In this document: positions 10,501 to 21,024 of the stretch, one piece after another | Layout of the letters: each line of letters begins with the position of its first letter | How positions within the stretch are numbered: the stretch's first letter is position 1 | NCBI GenBank assembly: GCA_036426205.1 | Contig: CM071567.1 | Span: 291,525,141 to 291,589,140, forward strand | Direction: 5' to 3' | From: Ascaphus truei | Taxonomy: Eukaryota > Chordata > Amphibia > Anura > Ascaphidae | Length of the DNA: 64,000 nt | Position numbers and translations under genes: made by a program | Notes under the pieces: generated by a model | What the model was told of the DNA's origin: nothing | What the model saw: the letters and a program-made list of their open reading frames with translations, nothing else | Databases searched by the model: none

Positions 10501-11312
10501 AGCAGTTACAGTTTGAGACTGGGTAGCTAGGGAAGGGGGGCAGTTATGTTCCACAGGCCCTAGGAGTTTCCCCAAGCCACCCCAGGTTGCGGTTCCTCAG
10601 GACAGGCCTAGGTTAGGGTTGCTGTCACTCTAGAAAGTAGTTGAGAAAGAAAGCGGATAGCGGCGGTTGCTGTGCCCGTGCGACGGTGGTGTTACCGAAG
10701 AGACTGTTGAGTTCCCGGGAGCGGTGGGACCCTCGTTGGGTCCCGGCGGAAGTACCTGAATAGGATCAGACGGACGTCTGACCCGTTGAGAGTGTGTTGC
10801 GGTCCCGAGGCATCGGAGTGCTCGGAAGGTACTTCATTATTAAGTGCACCAACAGGCCTATTCACATAGTGACTGCGCAGTCACCCACGACCTTTCGCGG
10901 ATTGCGGGACATGGGTGTGGGGTGATCACAGGACACTGGGTGGGAACACCAGACATTGGGCTGAGGTGATGCGGATAGAGCATCGGGTTATGTTATGTTT
11001 ATGTAATGTGTTATGGTATGTGATATGTGTTCTCAAGTAAGTGTTAGTATTGTTTTATCTACGGTTGTTATGGTATTTCTTACTCAGGGCTATCTTTCCT
11101 AAGGGGGATCCTGGGTAGTGGAGGCGCTGCACCAGGTAACGTTAAGGGTTTCCCCAGGCTCCCAGTTAGCGGAGGCTCAGATCTCCTGGAGCCACCAGGT
11201 GTCATACAGTTATCCAGTAACCTTTAGGAGCAGGTGGTTGCAGGGGAAGGGAACCGGTTAGACCACGAGGGGCCAATGTGAGATTGGGTGGGTCGGCCGG
11301 TTCACAAAAAGG
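10500..11312 (+). repeat. Gypsy-type LTR segment, family B copy
   Basis: The block near 11107 (ggatcctgggtag, tggaggcgctgcacca, then ccccaggctccc and gcggaggct) matches 52288-52340 on the plus strand and 14160-14230 on the minus strand. Because 51450-52400 follows Gypsy family B pol, the shared block is best read as LTR sequence. The edges are not defined. Confidence 0.5.
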
Positions 11313-11315
11313 GTT

Positions 11316-11317
11316 AC

Positions 11318-11355
<38 letters not shown>

Positions 11356-11390
11356 CTATACTATATATATAATATATATAGATATTATAG
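11316..11390. repeat. (TA)n microsatellite, interrupted
   Basis: TA-rich run immediately before the large palindrome at 11415. Confidence 0.95.
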
Positions 11391-11414
11391 AGGTATCAGT
11401 ACTGTTAGCCGAGC

Positions 11415-12232
11415 TTCAATAATCAAAAAATAAATAGATGATGATCGATGAACCGTTCTGTGGCTAACGAAGCTTTTATTTGTGCGGCTTGAGATACACT
11501 GATTCTTCTTCCGGCGATGTTAACAATGATGAAGCAAGGATAACTTAAACAGTGTCTCTTGGAATGTTATCTGTGCTTGTCCTTCCCCCGGTGTGGATGT
11601 GTTATATGGCTAGAGGTGTCAAAGGGTAACTGCGAAAGCAAGTGAAGAAAGAGTGTGTATTGTGTATCAGTGTGAATAAAAATGAATGGAGAGCCCACAG
11701 TATAAACAGTGCTCTACAACAAGGTTGGTGTGTGGAGTGAGAGGGATATAAATGGTGTGGGTGGGTGTGGAAATGTGAGAGTTTTGTAGCACAACTAAAA
11801 GTGTGTGTGGATACTATGTGGTCTACACCAATAGGGACCACATAGTATCCACACACACTTTTAGTTGTGCTACAAACTCTCACATTTCCACCCACCCCCA
11901 CCATTTATTATATCCCTCTCACTCCACACACACATTGTGTAGAGCACTGTTTATACTGTGGTCCCCATTAATTTTATTCACACTGATACACATACACACT
12001 CTTTCTTCACTCTGCTTTCAGTTACCATTGACACCTCTAGCCATAAAACACATCCACAACGGGGGAAGGACAAGCACAGATAACATTCCAAGAGAACTGT
12101 TTTTAAGTTATCCTTGCTTCATTCATTGTAACATCGCCGGAGAAGAGATCAGTAGATCAGATCTCGAAAGCTCGCACAAATAAAAGCATTTCGTTAGCCA
12201 AGACAGACGGTATCATCTATTTATTTTTTGAT

Positions 12233-12236
<4 letters not shown>
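11415..12236. mobile_element. PLE-like large palindrome, about 820 bp
   Basis: Two arms of about 410 bp meet near 11823 ('atactatgtggtc' against 'gaccacatagtat'). They carry 'cacacacttttagttgtgc', 'cacctctagccat', 'gcaaggataactt' and the same terminal 'taaaagcatttcgttagcc' block as 8088-8310. (TA)n runs abut both outer ends. The two frames of about 100-126 codons are mirror images of each other and not genes. This fits a head-to-head pair of PLE-like copies. Small differences between arms show that it is not a recent perfect duplication. Confidence 0.65.
12131..12176 (+). ncRNA. Hammerhead-like motif, AGCT variant, copy 2
   Basis: The layout is the same as at 8210: a 'gaagagatc...gatctc' hairpin, GAAA, AGCTC, GCAC. 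The hairpin loop is longer here. Degenerate. Confidence 0.3.
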
Positions 12237-12237
<1 letters not shown>

Positions 12238-12278
<41 letters not shown>

Positions 12279-12325
12279 ATATATATTATATATTATATAG
12301 ATATATATATATATATATATTAGTC
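12238..12325. repeat. (TA)n microsatellite, interrupted
   Basis: TA-rich run immediately after the large palindrome. Confidence 0.95.
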
Positions 12326-12329
12326 AAAA

Positions 12330-13480
12330 TACCCTTATATACCCAAGGCATTTGGGACAAAATATTAAAGGATACATTATTGGAACAGAACATGTACTCT
12401 TTCTTTTGTTTTTTTTAAACAGTGTGTTAATCCCCTTATCCTGTAGGAATTTGACAATAAACCTTCACTGAAATAATGTGTTGTTGGTCTTGAGGTGCAG
12501 CAGCAACACAATTAGAAAGATCTCTAACATCATTTTTTTCTTTCAGGTAAATACTTATTAGCTGCAGCCCACGTCAGACTTTTAGCTTGCAGCATAGAGC
12601 AGATAGTCAAATGTGTATCTGGGTCTTTGGTTGCACAGCTGTAACGAAACACTGTATAACATACTGTACAGTATGCGTTAAATAGGTCTGATCCTTCCCT
12701 TTTTCCAAAAATATACACGTTTTGATGACAATATCTATGTGTAAACAGATTTGTGATGTGTATTTTTTTCTGCACTGTACACTCTGGATGATATGGTTGC
12801 CCTTTTTTACTCACCACTATTGTGTCAGAATTTCAACCTGCTTGTAAATTCCAAATACAACAAAAAAAACAAGTTCCATCTGATAAGCAGGGATGACAAA
12901 ACTCACAGAGGGTGTCAGTATGGATTAACCCCTTGGTTACATTAGTGGTTAGTAAAGCATTGCAAGACACTACAAAGCAATGCTTTGCTAGCCACTAAGG
13001 TAGCCAAGGGGATTAGGTAGTATACTTTTTTTTTATGTATTAACCCCTTTGGATCCTGTGGTATATCTTGGTAACCACAAGCATCAAACGGCTTAATGTT
13101 ATTTCTATCAGAGGATTCTGTAATAATAAAAGCCTATGATAGAAATTTATAGCGATTTTGGTAAAATTTCACACCGGTAAAGTATTACCTCCATGTTTAT
13201 GTACAGTATATCATCTTAAAATTATGGTACTAGGGCACATTATTATTTTTTCTGAGTGCCATATTAATGCACTTTTACCAGCGGTTGATATATTCGGGCC
13301 TTAGAATCTTATCTTGCAATTTGGTCACAAAAAGATAACAAGGTTACGAAATGGTCATATACCCAAAGGTTACAGAAAGAGATAACAGTTGGATTTAAAC
13401 CAAGTTCACATATTTAAAAGACAGTACTTACAGTACCACTAAGTTATTCATTGAGCCTAATATGAGAGAAGCACTAAAGC
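12330..13480. other. AT-rich sequence, no gene; one palindrome
   Basis: No coding sequence is supported. A 94-base imperfect palindrome at 12917-13010 has arms 'taaccccttggttac' and 'gtagccaaggggatta' with an inner 'agcattgc...gcaatgct' stem, related to the TTAACCCCTT palindromes elsewhere. Confidence 0.5.
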
Positions 13481-13850
13481 AGATTGCCTGGATTTTAATA
13501 CATATTCATGGTTTTAAAGCAGGAAAAAACAAGATGTGTGTTATTACTGTTTATATAGAAAAATAGAATTTGACAGCAGTTAGTGAAATAATCCCTTGGC
13601 TCAACTAGTGTGTCCTCTTTTCTATCCACTTTAAAACCATATGTCAATCCCAAGCATTTTTTTAATTCCCTTACTGTATTAACCTTTACCTTCCCTGTTG
13701 GTAGGCTATTCCAAGAATCAACCACCCTTTCCTTGAAGAAGTACTTGCTCAAATTTACCCTTAGATGGCCACCCTCTAGCTTCAGAGCATGACCTCTTGT
13801 GTTAGCACTTCTCTTCTCTCCTTTACCGTACTCCTATTTTTTTTATTTGG
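13480..13850 (-). pseudogene. CR1-type LINE, 3' fragment of ORF2
   Basis: Minus-strand translation gives FFKERVVDSWNSLPTGKV followed by a VRELKKCLG stretch. This matches the C-terminal signature of CR1-family ORF2 proteins (FF..RVV..WN.LP..VV...). Upstream on the minus strand the reading continues as a conserved 'LEGGHLR' type block. The endonuclease and reverse transcriptase are absent, so this is a 5'-truncated insertion, the usual fate of LINE copies. The open part is 13495-13752. Confidence 0.7.
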
Positions 13851-14040
13851 GGGGGTGGGAGGGGGGCTGTAAGAGATGTGTGCAGAGGTATGCAATGGAG
13901 ACCATTTTTAAGATGAAATTAAAATAAGGCTTTATGCGCCAGTTCTTTTAAATACTGCAAATACAAACATAAAATAAAAACATTCTCCACTTTGGAGAAA
14001 TCACTACACAATTTACTGCAGCCATATCTAACTGAGCGGG
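13820..14040. other. G-rich stretch and unassigned sequence
   Basis: 13849-13868 is a run of seven or more G, GTGGGA and GGGGGG that could form a G-quadruplex. Nothing else is recognised. Confidence 0.4.
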
Positions 14041-15200
14041 TAGCTAAGCTGCTTACCACCCCAAACATAAATATATATGTGTTGCACACTTTCCCACACA
14101 CCCTGGGAGATATGACAGCTACCGTGTACAGTTTGTGGCGCATTACCTGCAGCTCACAGGAGGCCTCCGCTGCTGGGAGCCTGGGGTGTGCCTGATCCCT
14201 TGGGTGACAGCGCCTCCACCTGTGTGGGATCCTACTATGTGGGATAACCCTGATACAGCACCCCATGCAATGAAACACACACCAGTAAAAGTAAAAGTTT
14301 ACTGTAGGTATAGAATAACAATGGTACCAATACCACCAACTAGGCCATGCATGGCCATACCCTCCAACACACTGTCCACACCTGGTAACTCAGTCCCCAC
14401 AGTCCCTAGGTATGCTCCCAGCACATTGCCCCCACCTCTCTGCTCCTATCGGAGGTTCCCCCGCTGTGCGGAGGTAAGCGGGGAACAAAGGGGGTCCGAG
14501 GGGGATGCCCAGAGGGGAAACCTTGCCACATATATAAACACCCAACAGTCCAAAAAGAAAGTCTCTCATCTGTATCTGGGGTTTCTGTATGGGAAGACCT
14601 CTGTGTTCTCCTGGGTCAGAATCCTTGTGTGCTATGGCACTTTCTGTGTACAGGTACAGAGGTCTTGTCCCCTTGTCTTGCGAATGCAATAAAGACCCTC
14701 TTTTCCTTAGGTCAGCCTCGTTGTAGGCTAAGGAAATCTCTGCAGTCTTTCTTTTCCTTGGTCAGCTCCCTTGTGAGCTAAGGAATCTCTCTCCTGTTGG
14801 AAACAGGAGGTTTTTCTAAGAGACTTAATTGGCCAGGTGGAGTCTGGTTAATTGTCTGCTTCACATAACCAGATTCCTGCTGGATTTTAGAGAGAGTTTC
14901 TTCAACAGGGATAAGTCCCTCTTACAGGGACCTTTAAAAAATATTGAACCTTCAGCTACATTAGCATGGTATGGAATTTACTCTTTTTTGATGACTACAG
15001 CACTGAGAATCTCTGGGATATAACACCCAAGTCTCCCCAAAGGTGTCCCTCTAAGAGAGTCTCTCCAATAAGCCTTTCCTGCTCCTGTCCACTAATCCAG
15101 AGTGGACAAGGTTAGCTTCATTAGGAAAGGAAACACAATGTTAAATACCACATGGAGATCATGAGTCCCTGCCCCTGCATTTGAGAAAAGAAAATATTAA
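14040..15200 (-). repeat. Gypsy-type LTR, family B copy, minus strand
   Basis: Read on the minus strand, about 14230-14160 gives ggatcccacacaggtggagg, cgctg, then ccccaggctccc and gcggaggcc. This is the same ordered block as at 11107 and 52288. Tandem 'aggaatctctc' and 'ccttggtcagct' phrases near 14700-14800 are internal to the copy. No internal pol genes adjoin, so it is probably a solo or partial LTR. The 185-codon plus-strand frame is not a recognisable protein. Confidence 0.5.
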
Positions 15201-15495
15201 GAGCTAACACTATACACAATCAATTTTATTGTGCATTAATTCTGTGAACACAAGTGAAATCCTAATAAAAAATAAAAAACCTCCAGTTTTGAATAGTCCA
15301 AGAAGATTTGTACATTCCTGCTGTCCAAAGAGAAAGGATTTGTGTGTCCCTTCGGAAAAATAGAAAGTGCAACAGTATAGACGTGCTCTGGTGCATGGAG
15401 TATGATATGTAATGTAGAAAGGGGAAAAGCAACAGATATAACTCTGATAAAATCAAATTACTGGTTATGCCAGAAAAAATAACTACGGTGGATCA
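15200..15495. other. Unassigned sequence beside PLE-like pair
   Basis: No gene is supported. 'ttttattgtgcatt' and 'cctaataaaaaataaaa' are AT-rich. This may be the left part of the PLE-like insertion that follows. Confidence 0.3.
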
Positions 15496-15600
15496 AATGG
15501 ATCAACCCAATGCGTTTCGCATTCATTTTCTCACCAATCACCCCTGAGGAGGCGAATGCAAAATGCGTTGGGTTAACCAGTTTGAGCCACCACCAGCACT
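15495..15600. repeat. PLE-like inverted pair with hammerhead-like motif
   Basis: 'gatcaacccaatgcgtttcg' (15502 on) is matched inversely by 'aatgcgttgggttaacc'. The right arm at 15540-15573 has stem I ACCC/GGGT around CTGAGGA, a short hairpin, AAAATGCG and TT. CTGAGGA fits the hammerhead core CUGANGA exactly, while the GAAA block has become AAAA. The left arm on the minus strand keeps GAAAC but has a broken CUGANGA. Both copies are therefore damaged. Confidence 0.45.
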
Positions 15601-16028
15601 AATTCCAAAAGTAATGAGTGTCACCTGCAAAGCTGGGCAAACCACCAGCTTGTCACGGATAGAAGGTCATTCTCTTACCTGACCTGGTGCTAAAGGAGGA
15701 CACTGAAACCCAAAGAAGCGTACATTTTTTTGAGATCTTGGTCCAGTGGGTGAACAAAACTAGACTCCAGAAGACACAGGATATTGCTGCAATTGAAGGA
15801 TTCCGGTAACAGCAGGACATCAGGAGGATGAGAAACCGCAACTACAGACGTGCTGAAAAGCCTTGTCTTTGGATGTTTTTTTTACAAGAAATGTTTGCGC
15901 AACTCGAGTGTGTTTATGTCCACTAACCACACAGGAAGAGCAATTCTTTAAATAGCCATCTACTTCAAGACACCAGCTCCATAATAAGTTATGTGTCTCT
16001 TTGACTTGCATAACCAGTACTTTGACTC
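15600..16028. other. Unassigned sequence
   Basis: No gene is supported. Short minus-strand frames at 15653-16011 have no motif. Confidence 0.4.
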
Positions 16029-16326
16029 AGAGGGGGCTATGCACTAAGCTCAATGGATTTGCGTTCTGATTTGGCCAAAAAGCAGGTTCGTTAAAAAGTG
16101 AAGCCGGGGACGCGATGCACTAAGGCCTTGAGGCCATTTTTTAATGTACCTGCTCAAAATAGCTCAAAACAGCCACAGCGTGCGTGTTGCTTTTTTTCCC
16201 TCTGCTAGCATTCTGAACCTTTACGTTCGCTAGCTGATAGAAAAAAAGCCGCATGTAACATTTGCATGGAGATTTTCTATCTCCATGCAAGACTGTTACA
16301 GGCGATCGTACACTAAATAAATACAT

Positions 16327-16616
16327 TTTAATAATACTGTACATGAGCAGGGGGTCTCCCGAGCTGAACCGCGTTGGTTTCAGGTCCGAGAACCCCCTAC
16401 TTCAGGAGATATAGGCCCCGTTATGGGGTGCCCGTATCCCCTGCAGTTTAAATCTCCCGCGTCACGTGACCGGGTTATTTACATTCTGCAGGGGATACCG
16501 GCACCTCATAAAGGGGCCTGTATCTCCTGAAGTGGGGAGTCCTTGGACCTGAAACTAATGCACTCCAGCTCAGGAGACCCCCTGCACATCTACACTAGTA
16601 TTAAAACACACATAAC
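16327..16616. repeat. Imperfect palindrome module, 290 bp
   Basis: 'ttttaataatactgt' opens and 'actagtattaaaa' closes it. The inner arms share 'ggggtctccc.gagctgaa' and 'tatggggtgcccgtatccc'. The homologous module lies at 56230-56514. Confidence 0.7.
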
Positions 16617-16669
16617 AATAAACAATAATTCATTACCGTAGCGGCTCTCCGCTATGGTAATGAAGCTGC

Positions 16670-16990
16670 TTTAATGTATTTTAAATAATAGTGTGCAGGA
16701 GTAGGGGGTCCCCTGAGCTGAACCGCATTGATTTCTGCCTCAGAGACCCCCTGCTTCCCGAGTTACAGGCCCCGGTATGGGGCATCGGGTGCCAGTGCCG
16801 CCGCCAGCGTTATCAGGTCCAAGACGCGACGTGGGCCTTATAAAAATGGGCATCGCACTGGCACCGATGCCCCAAAACACGGGGGCCTGTAACTCAGGAA
16901 GCAGGGAGTCTCTGGAGGCAGAAAATCAATGCGGTTCAGCTCAGGGGACCCCCTGCTCCCGCACACTATAATAAAAATACTTAATGCAGC
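16670..16990. repeat. Imperfect palindrome module, about 320 bp
   Basis: The arms run from 'taatgtattttaaataatag' with 'agggggtcccctgagctgaa' to their inverted complement. The centre holds 'gacgcgacgtgg'. The homologous module lies at 56582-56880. Confidence 0.7.
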
Positions 16991-17227
16991 TTCATTACCT
17001 AAGCGGAATAGGCCGCTAAGGGCAATGAAGGGGTTTAGGCACATTAGCATTGTTATTGGGGACAATTGCCCCCCAATAAACAACACACAAGACTAACACT
17101 ACAGTACTGTAACGGGGAAAAAGACTATACACATATGGGAAAAATGGTTTCGCGCCCCATAAATACAAGAGAAAACAAAAACGACAGGCCAAACAGGACA
17201 CACGGAAGGCCAACACGAGCCACACAA

Positions 17228-17610
17228 TCTAAAGTCCCAACGCATGCGCACTATGAGGGAGGTATTTGGACATATTTCAAAGTCCCCGGGCATGCGCTGT
17301 AGAAAGATAGAAATTAACAAGATCACGGAAAATTTCTAAGTGCCCACGCATGCGCATTATACAAAGATCGCCGAATTAATTCTAAGTGTGAAGGACCCAT
17401 GCGAATTTGAAGTTTACATAGCCGAGTATGCAACCTGATGCCCATCCGGAAAATATACTAAGTCCCAACGCATGCGCAGGTTAACAGAGGTTAAAACCGT
17501 CTATAACTCTAAGTTTTTGAGCATGCGCGGGGCAATGTACATAATGCGGCATGTCGTGCACAAATATAGAAATAAGACCTATGCCCTCGCGCATGCGTAA
17601 TGGAGACAAA
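17228..17610 (+). repeat. Degenerate tandem array of GCATGCGC units
   Basis: Seven units of roughly 46-75 bases follow the pattern 'ctaaGTcCCaACGCATGCGC' with spacer. The cores lie near 17239, 17290, 17348, 17398, 17470, 17521 and 17590. The core matches the palindromic NRF-1 binding consensus GCGCATGCGC. An eighth core (ACATGCGCAT) is near 17965. Unit lengths vary, so this is an old, decayed array. Confidence 0.55.
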
Positions 17611-18185
17611 AGTTTTAATCTAAATATAGCCAAAGTAACTTCTCCTCCACCCGTTTTAATCTTGTACCATTTTCCCATTTTTCCATTGCAAGACGCTGGT
17701 GCTGCATATGTCTTTTTTTTATCTCGATTCCCTTTGTCCTATTAACTCCCCCCTTATTTCCTTTGCATTTTTCCTTCGTTCGTTTGGTTGTTTCTGTACT
17801 CCGTTTTTTCCCTTACTGTTGTGTACTTCTTTCTTCTCCGCCGTCATTCGTTTATTGAAGCTCTTTCGGAAAAGAATCCATTCCTCTTTCTTCTCTCTCC
17901 GCATCCACCAGTTTGTGTAGCGCGCCGTACACGGACTTAGAAGAAAATACTGTTTAAGTCCCTGCACATGCGCATTAGACACTAAATATGGCGATCATAG
18001 TTTATAGCTTTAAAAACCTTGCGAACAGCCGGTTTATGTTGGGAATATGCCAAAATAAAGGTACAAGTCTTGGAATTCTCTCTGATAATTTATTTATTGG
18101 TGTTTGAGTACTTTGCTGAATCAGTCTGGGAGTGAGATCAGTGCGCATGTGCTAACAGCTGACAGCAATTGGGTCTGTAATTAGG
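17610..18185. other. Unassigned sequence, pyrimidine-rich
   Basis: 17700-17910 is strongly T/C rich on the plus strand, with two overlapping open frames on opposite strands that show no domain. It may belong to the PLE-like element that starts downstream. Confidence 0.3.
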
Positions 18186-18198
18186 GTATTGAGTGTGT

Positions 18199-18206
18199 AT
18201 AAAAGG
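18199..18206 (+). promoter_or_regulatory. TATA box upstream of hammerhead-like fold
   Basis: TATAAAAG lies 31 bases before the first base of stem I at 18237, the usual distance from a TATA box to a transcription start. Confidence 0.55.
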
Positions 18207-18236
18207 GTTCAGACCTCTCTCCCCCAGTAAAATTTG

Positions 18237-18280
18237 TCCCTGAAGAAGCTCCTTTGCTGGAGGGAAACGCGCGTTGGACG
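18237..18280 (+). ncRNA. Hammerhead-ribozyme-like motif, best core
   Basis: Stem I pairs GTCC (18237-18240) with GGAC (18277-18280). The core CTGAAGA (18241-18247) fits CUGANGA exactly. Stem II pairs CTCC (18250-18253) with GGAG (18260-18263). GAAA lies at 18265-18268. Stem III would be the self-complementary ACGCGCGT, followed by candidate cleavage base T18276. The junction has extra unpaired bases (AG and G) beside stem II, which is atypical. The layout matches PLE-borne minimal hammerheads that act as dimers. Confidence 0.55.
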
Positions 18281-18814
18281 CGCAATTTTGTCAGTCTCCT
18301 ACTTGGAGCTGTTTTAATGCAGTGTCTGTAGTCTCCTGGTTCTAACTTTGTAGACCCTAGCAGATAGTTGTTTATTTATTTATTTATTTTCACAGTTTGT
18401 GTGCTTGCTTTCCTTGCACTCTATGTGAGGTGCCTTCACAATTATCTTTGTGCTATTTACTCCAGCACTGCTGAGTCTGGTGGTTGTATGTTGCAGTGTC
18501 TGTATTATCATTAGACTGTATATGTTAACTTCACTATTCAGGCACTTGCACTTCAATACACCAACGCCCCTATTGCAGTGCGTAGCACTGGTCTAACTAG
18601 CAAGGAAGCTCTATCTGTGAACAATTATATATTATCACTACTGGGTCTCATCGTTGCTCCAGAGGGGTTAACACCCTGACTCTTAGCATCCTCTGTCTTT
18701 TGTATCCCATCAATACTAAGTGGATATCTGGGACAGCACGACCTAATAATTAAAGACACGGATGCCAGATATGTCTGATTTAATATATTTTTAATCCACA
18801 TTGCACATTACTTA

Positions 18815-19045
18815 GGTAATATATGTTTTAAGATACTTATTAAAAGTTAATTTTTACATTAGTTTGGTGTGCATATAAGTGAATTCTTTTAGGGTGCACA
18901 TCCATTTTGTGTTTCCCTTCCCTTTTCTGATTCACTTTTCAGTTCACAGTTTGCACCCATCTTTTTGATTACCTCACTTACATAATTGATTACATTATAC
19001 AATTGGTATGGTCCTGTGATCACTCCCTATCCCTTCGTTGTTTCT
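18815..19045 (+). repeat. Dispersed repeat A, copy 2
   Basis: Same blocks and orientation as 1130-1350. Confidence 0.55.
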
Positions 19046-19660
19046 ATATGAGACTGCTATTTCACTCCTCAGCACTCCACATGAGCACAAGGAGCAGAGC
19101 CACAGGGTTTGATTACTGTTTTCTTTTGCTATTCCCATTAACCTTTTATTGACTGTTGTGGACTCCTGGTACTTTTTTGCAAGCTATGTTCAGCCTTTAC
19201 TGTACTATTGCCAACAGTGTCTTGTGGTACTTGAACTAGTGGCATTGACTTTAGTGGATTCTTGCTGCCCTGCTATTAGCTGTATTTAGCCTACACTGTA
19301 TGTTTGCTATCTATTTTCAGGGGTGTCTGATTTGACCAGTTATAGGGGAAGGGAGGCTTAGGGAAGTACCTCTGGGACATTTTGGACCCTTTGTTCCTTC
19401 GAAACGTCGCCCCCCAGCATACTTTCCGTTCTCCATTTTTTGTGTATATTCCTTGTGTTTCATGTTTTTTCCCCTTTTCCTTTCCCCCCCACCCCTCACT
19501 TTGTGACATGCCCATTTGTGATACTGGTTTCTGCAAACACATTTGATTTATTTCTGGTTTGTTTAATTATTAAATGTATTTTCTGCATTACAACTGTTTT
19601 CATCATTTAGCTATTAGAGAGTGAGTGCTGGTACTTACGTAGATTTGTTAGTACTATAGA
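19045..19660. other. Unassigned sequence upstream of CR1 LINE
   Basis: No gene is supported. The sequence is likely to be repeat-derived, but no partner in the window identifies it. Confidence 0.3.
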
Positions 19661-19661
19661 G

Positions 19662-20575
19662 GTGAATAAGGGTTCCCCTTTGTTCCGTGCACCCTGCAAT
19701 TGCATAAATTTAACACTATCAGAGTTGAGCGGAGGTAAAAGTATAAAGAAAATGTTTGTGGGAATATGCTATAAACCACCAAATATCTGTGAGATTGAGG
19801 AAGCTAAAATACATTTGCAAATGGAGAAGGCATCAAAACTGGGTCATGTTTGCATAATGGGGGATTTTAATTATCCAGACATAGACTGGGGCAATGAGAT
19901 TAGCGTTACAACAAAAAGAAACATGTTTTTGGGGGTGCTTAAAGATAATTATATGACCCAAATTATTGAGGAACCAACCAGGAGAGGGGCAGTTCTGGAT
20001 TTGGTCATATCAAACAATGTAGAAGTAATAACAAATATTCAAGTCCTGGAACATTTGGGTAACAGTGATCATAACATGGTCTCGTTATAAATAAATTATC
20101 AAAAAACAGATTACTTGGGTTCAACAAAGACTTTAAACTTTAGAAAGGCAGATTTTAATAAACTGAGGTCTTATCTAGTAGTAATACAATGGGATGATGT
20201 TTTTGCAGGAAAAATGTAGAAGATAAATGGGCAGTCTTTAAAACATTGTTAGAAAAGCACACTTATCAGTGTATACCCTTGGTAATAAGTATAAAAGAAA
20301 TGAGTCAAAACCAATGTGGCTAAATAAACAGGTAGGGGAGGAAATGGACAAGAAGAGGAAGGCGTTTAGATTCTTTAAGTCAGAAGGGACAGAGACATTG
20401 TATCAGAATTATAAGGAATGTAACAAAAATTGCAAAAGGGCAATTAAATTAGCAAAAATGGATAATGAAAAAAGGATTGCAATAGAAAGTAAGGTCAGCC
20501 CTAAAACGTTCTTTAAGTACCTTAATAACAAAAAAATGAGAAAAAAAAATATAGGACCCTTTCAGTGTGAGATGG
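19662..20575 (+). pseudogene. CR1-type LINE ORF2, endonuclease part
   Basis: The open frame to 20090 reads as an APE-type endonuclease: GICYKPPN, then MGDFNYPDIDW, then RGAVLDLVISN and GNSDHN near its end. These are the conserved YRPPN, GDFN, LDLV and SDH blocks of CR1/L2-type LINE endonucleases. After a stop at 20088, further frameshifts separate it from 20269-20575, which reads as the linker to the reverse transcriptase. At 20576 a chromovirus is inserted, and the same reading frame resumes at 26863 after one copy of the GATGG target duplication. The product would nick the target DNA for reverse transcription, but this copy is dead. Confidence 0.8.
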
Positions 20576-20993
20576 TGTCAGGAATCGGCGTTCTCCTCGC
20601 TCCCCACACAGAGCACTCCCTCCCCACGGTGAGCCCCTGGAGACACAAAACAATCCTGCCTTACCGGCATCCACGGCTCCTCGCCCCTGCCGCCGTCGCG
20701 GGATCACTCCCCTCGGCGATTCCTCTGCTCGGCGCCGGGCGCGCCCACGCCCTCCTGCACGCACACCTGCACCATCCACTGGCTCGCTTCACACACGTAC
20801 ACGAGTTACGGAGCACACTCAGTCTGCACACTCTTCTTCCCGTCCCCCGGACCTCAGGCTCCGCCCCCGCACACTGCACGGGCATACTCAGGTTACTAAC
20901 AAAACTCACCTGGCCTGTTATGCCTGCACCAATCTGCAGTGTCTCCCTGTAGCTCTTCCTATCCCGCCTCCATTCCTAATTGGACCTTCCTGC

Positions 20994-21000
20994 TTTATCT
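20994..21000 (+). promoter_or_regulatory. TATA-like box in 5' LTR
   Basis: TTTATCT lies 31 to 25 bases upstream of 21025, the start of the 10-mer that is complementary to the primer-binding site. The spacing supports 21025 as the RNA 5' end. Confidence 0.45.
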
Positions 21001-21024
21001 AGCTCCTCTCTGCTTTCAGTCTTT

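Larger units (their letters stand above)
16029..17060. mobile_element. Palindromic-module element, left part
   Basis: The left edge carries GCTATGCACTAAGC, whose inverted complement GCTTAGTGCATAGC ends near 28652, so the two may be termini of one element that later received the CR1 LINE and the chromovirus. Inside are two imperfect palindromes at 16327-16616 and 16670-16990, each with 'agcagggggtc..gagctgaaccgc' arms around 'ggccc.gttatgggg', and two 'cattaccgtagcgg' type stems. There is no transposase. The same modules recur at 56230-56880. Confidence 0.5.
18185..18815 (+). mobile_element. PLE-like promoter region
   Basis: TATAAAAG at 18199-18206 is followed by a hammerhead-like fold at 18237-18280, then by a body that leads into repeat A (18815-19045). 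No reverse transcriptase or GIY-YIG domain is seen. This is probably a 5' (pseudo-LTR) fragment. Confidence 0.45.

Noticed and set aside
11602..12183. Pair of 100- and 126-codon frames with similar peptides
   Set aside because: They are the same sequence read from the two arms of a palindrome.
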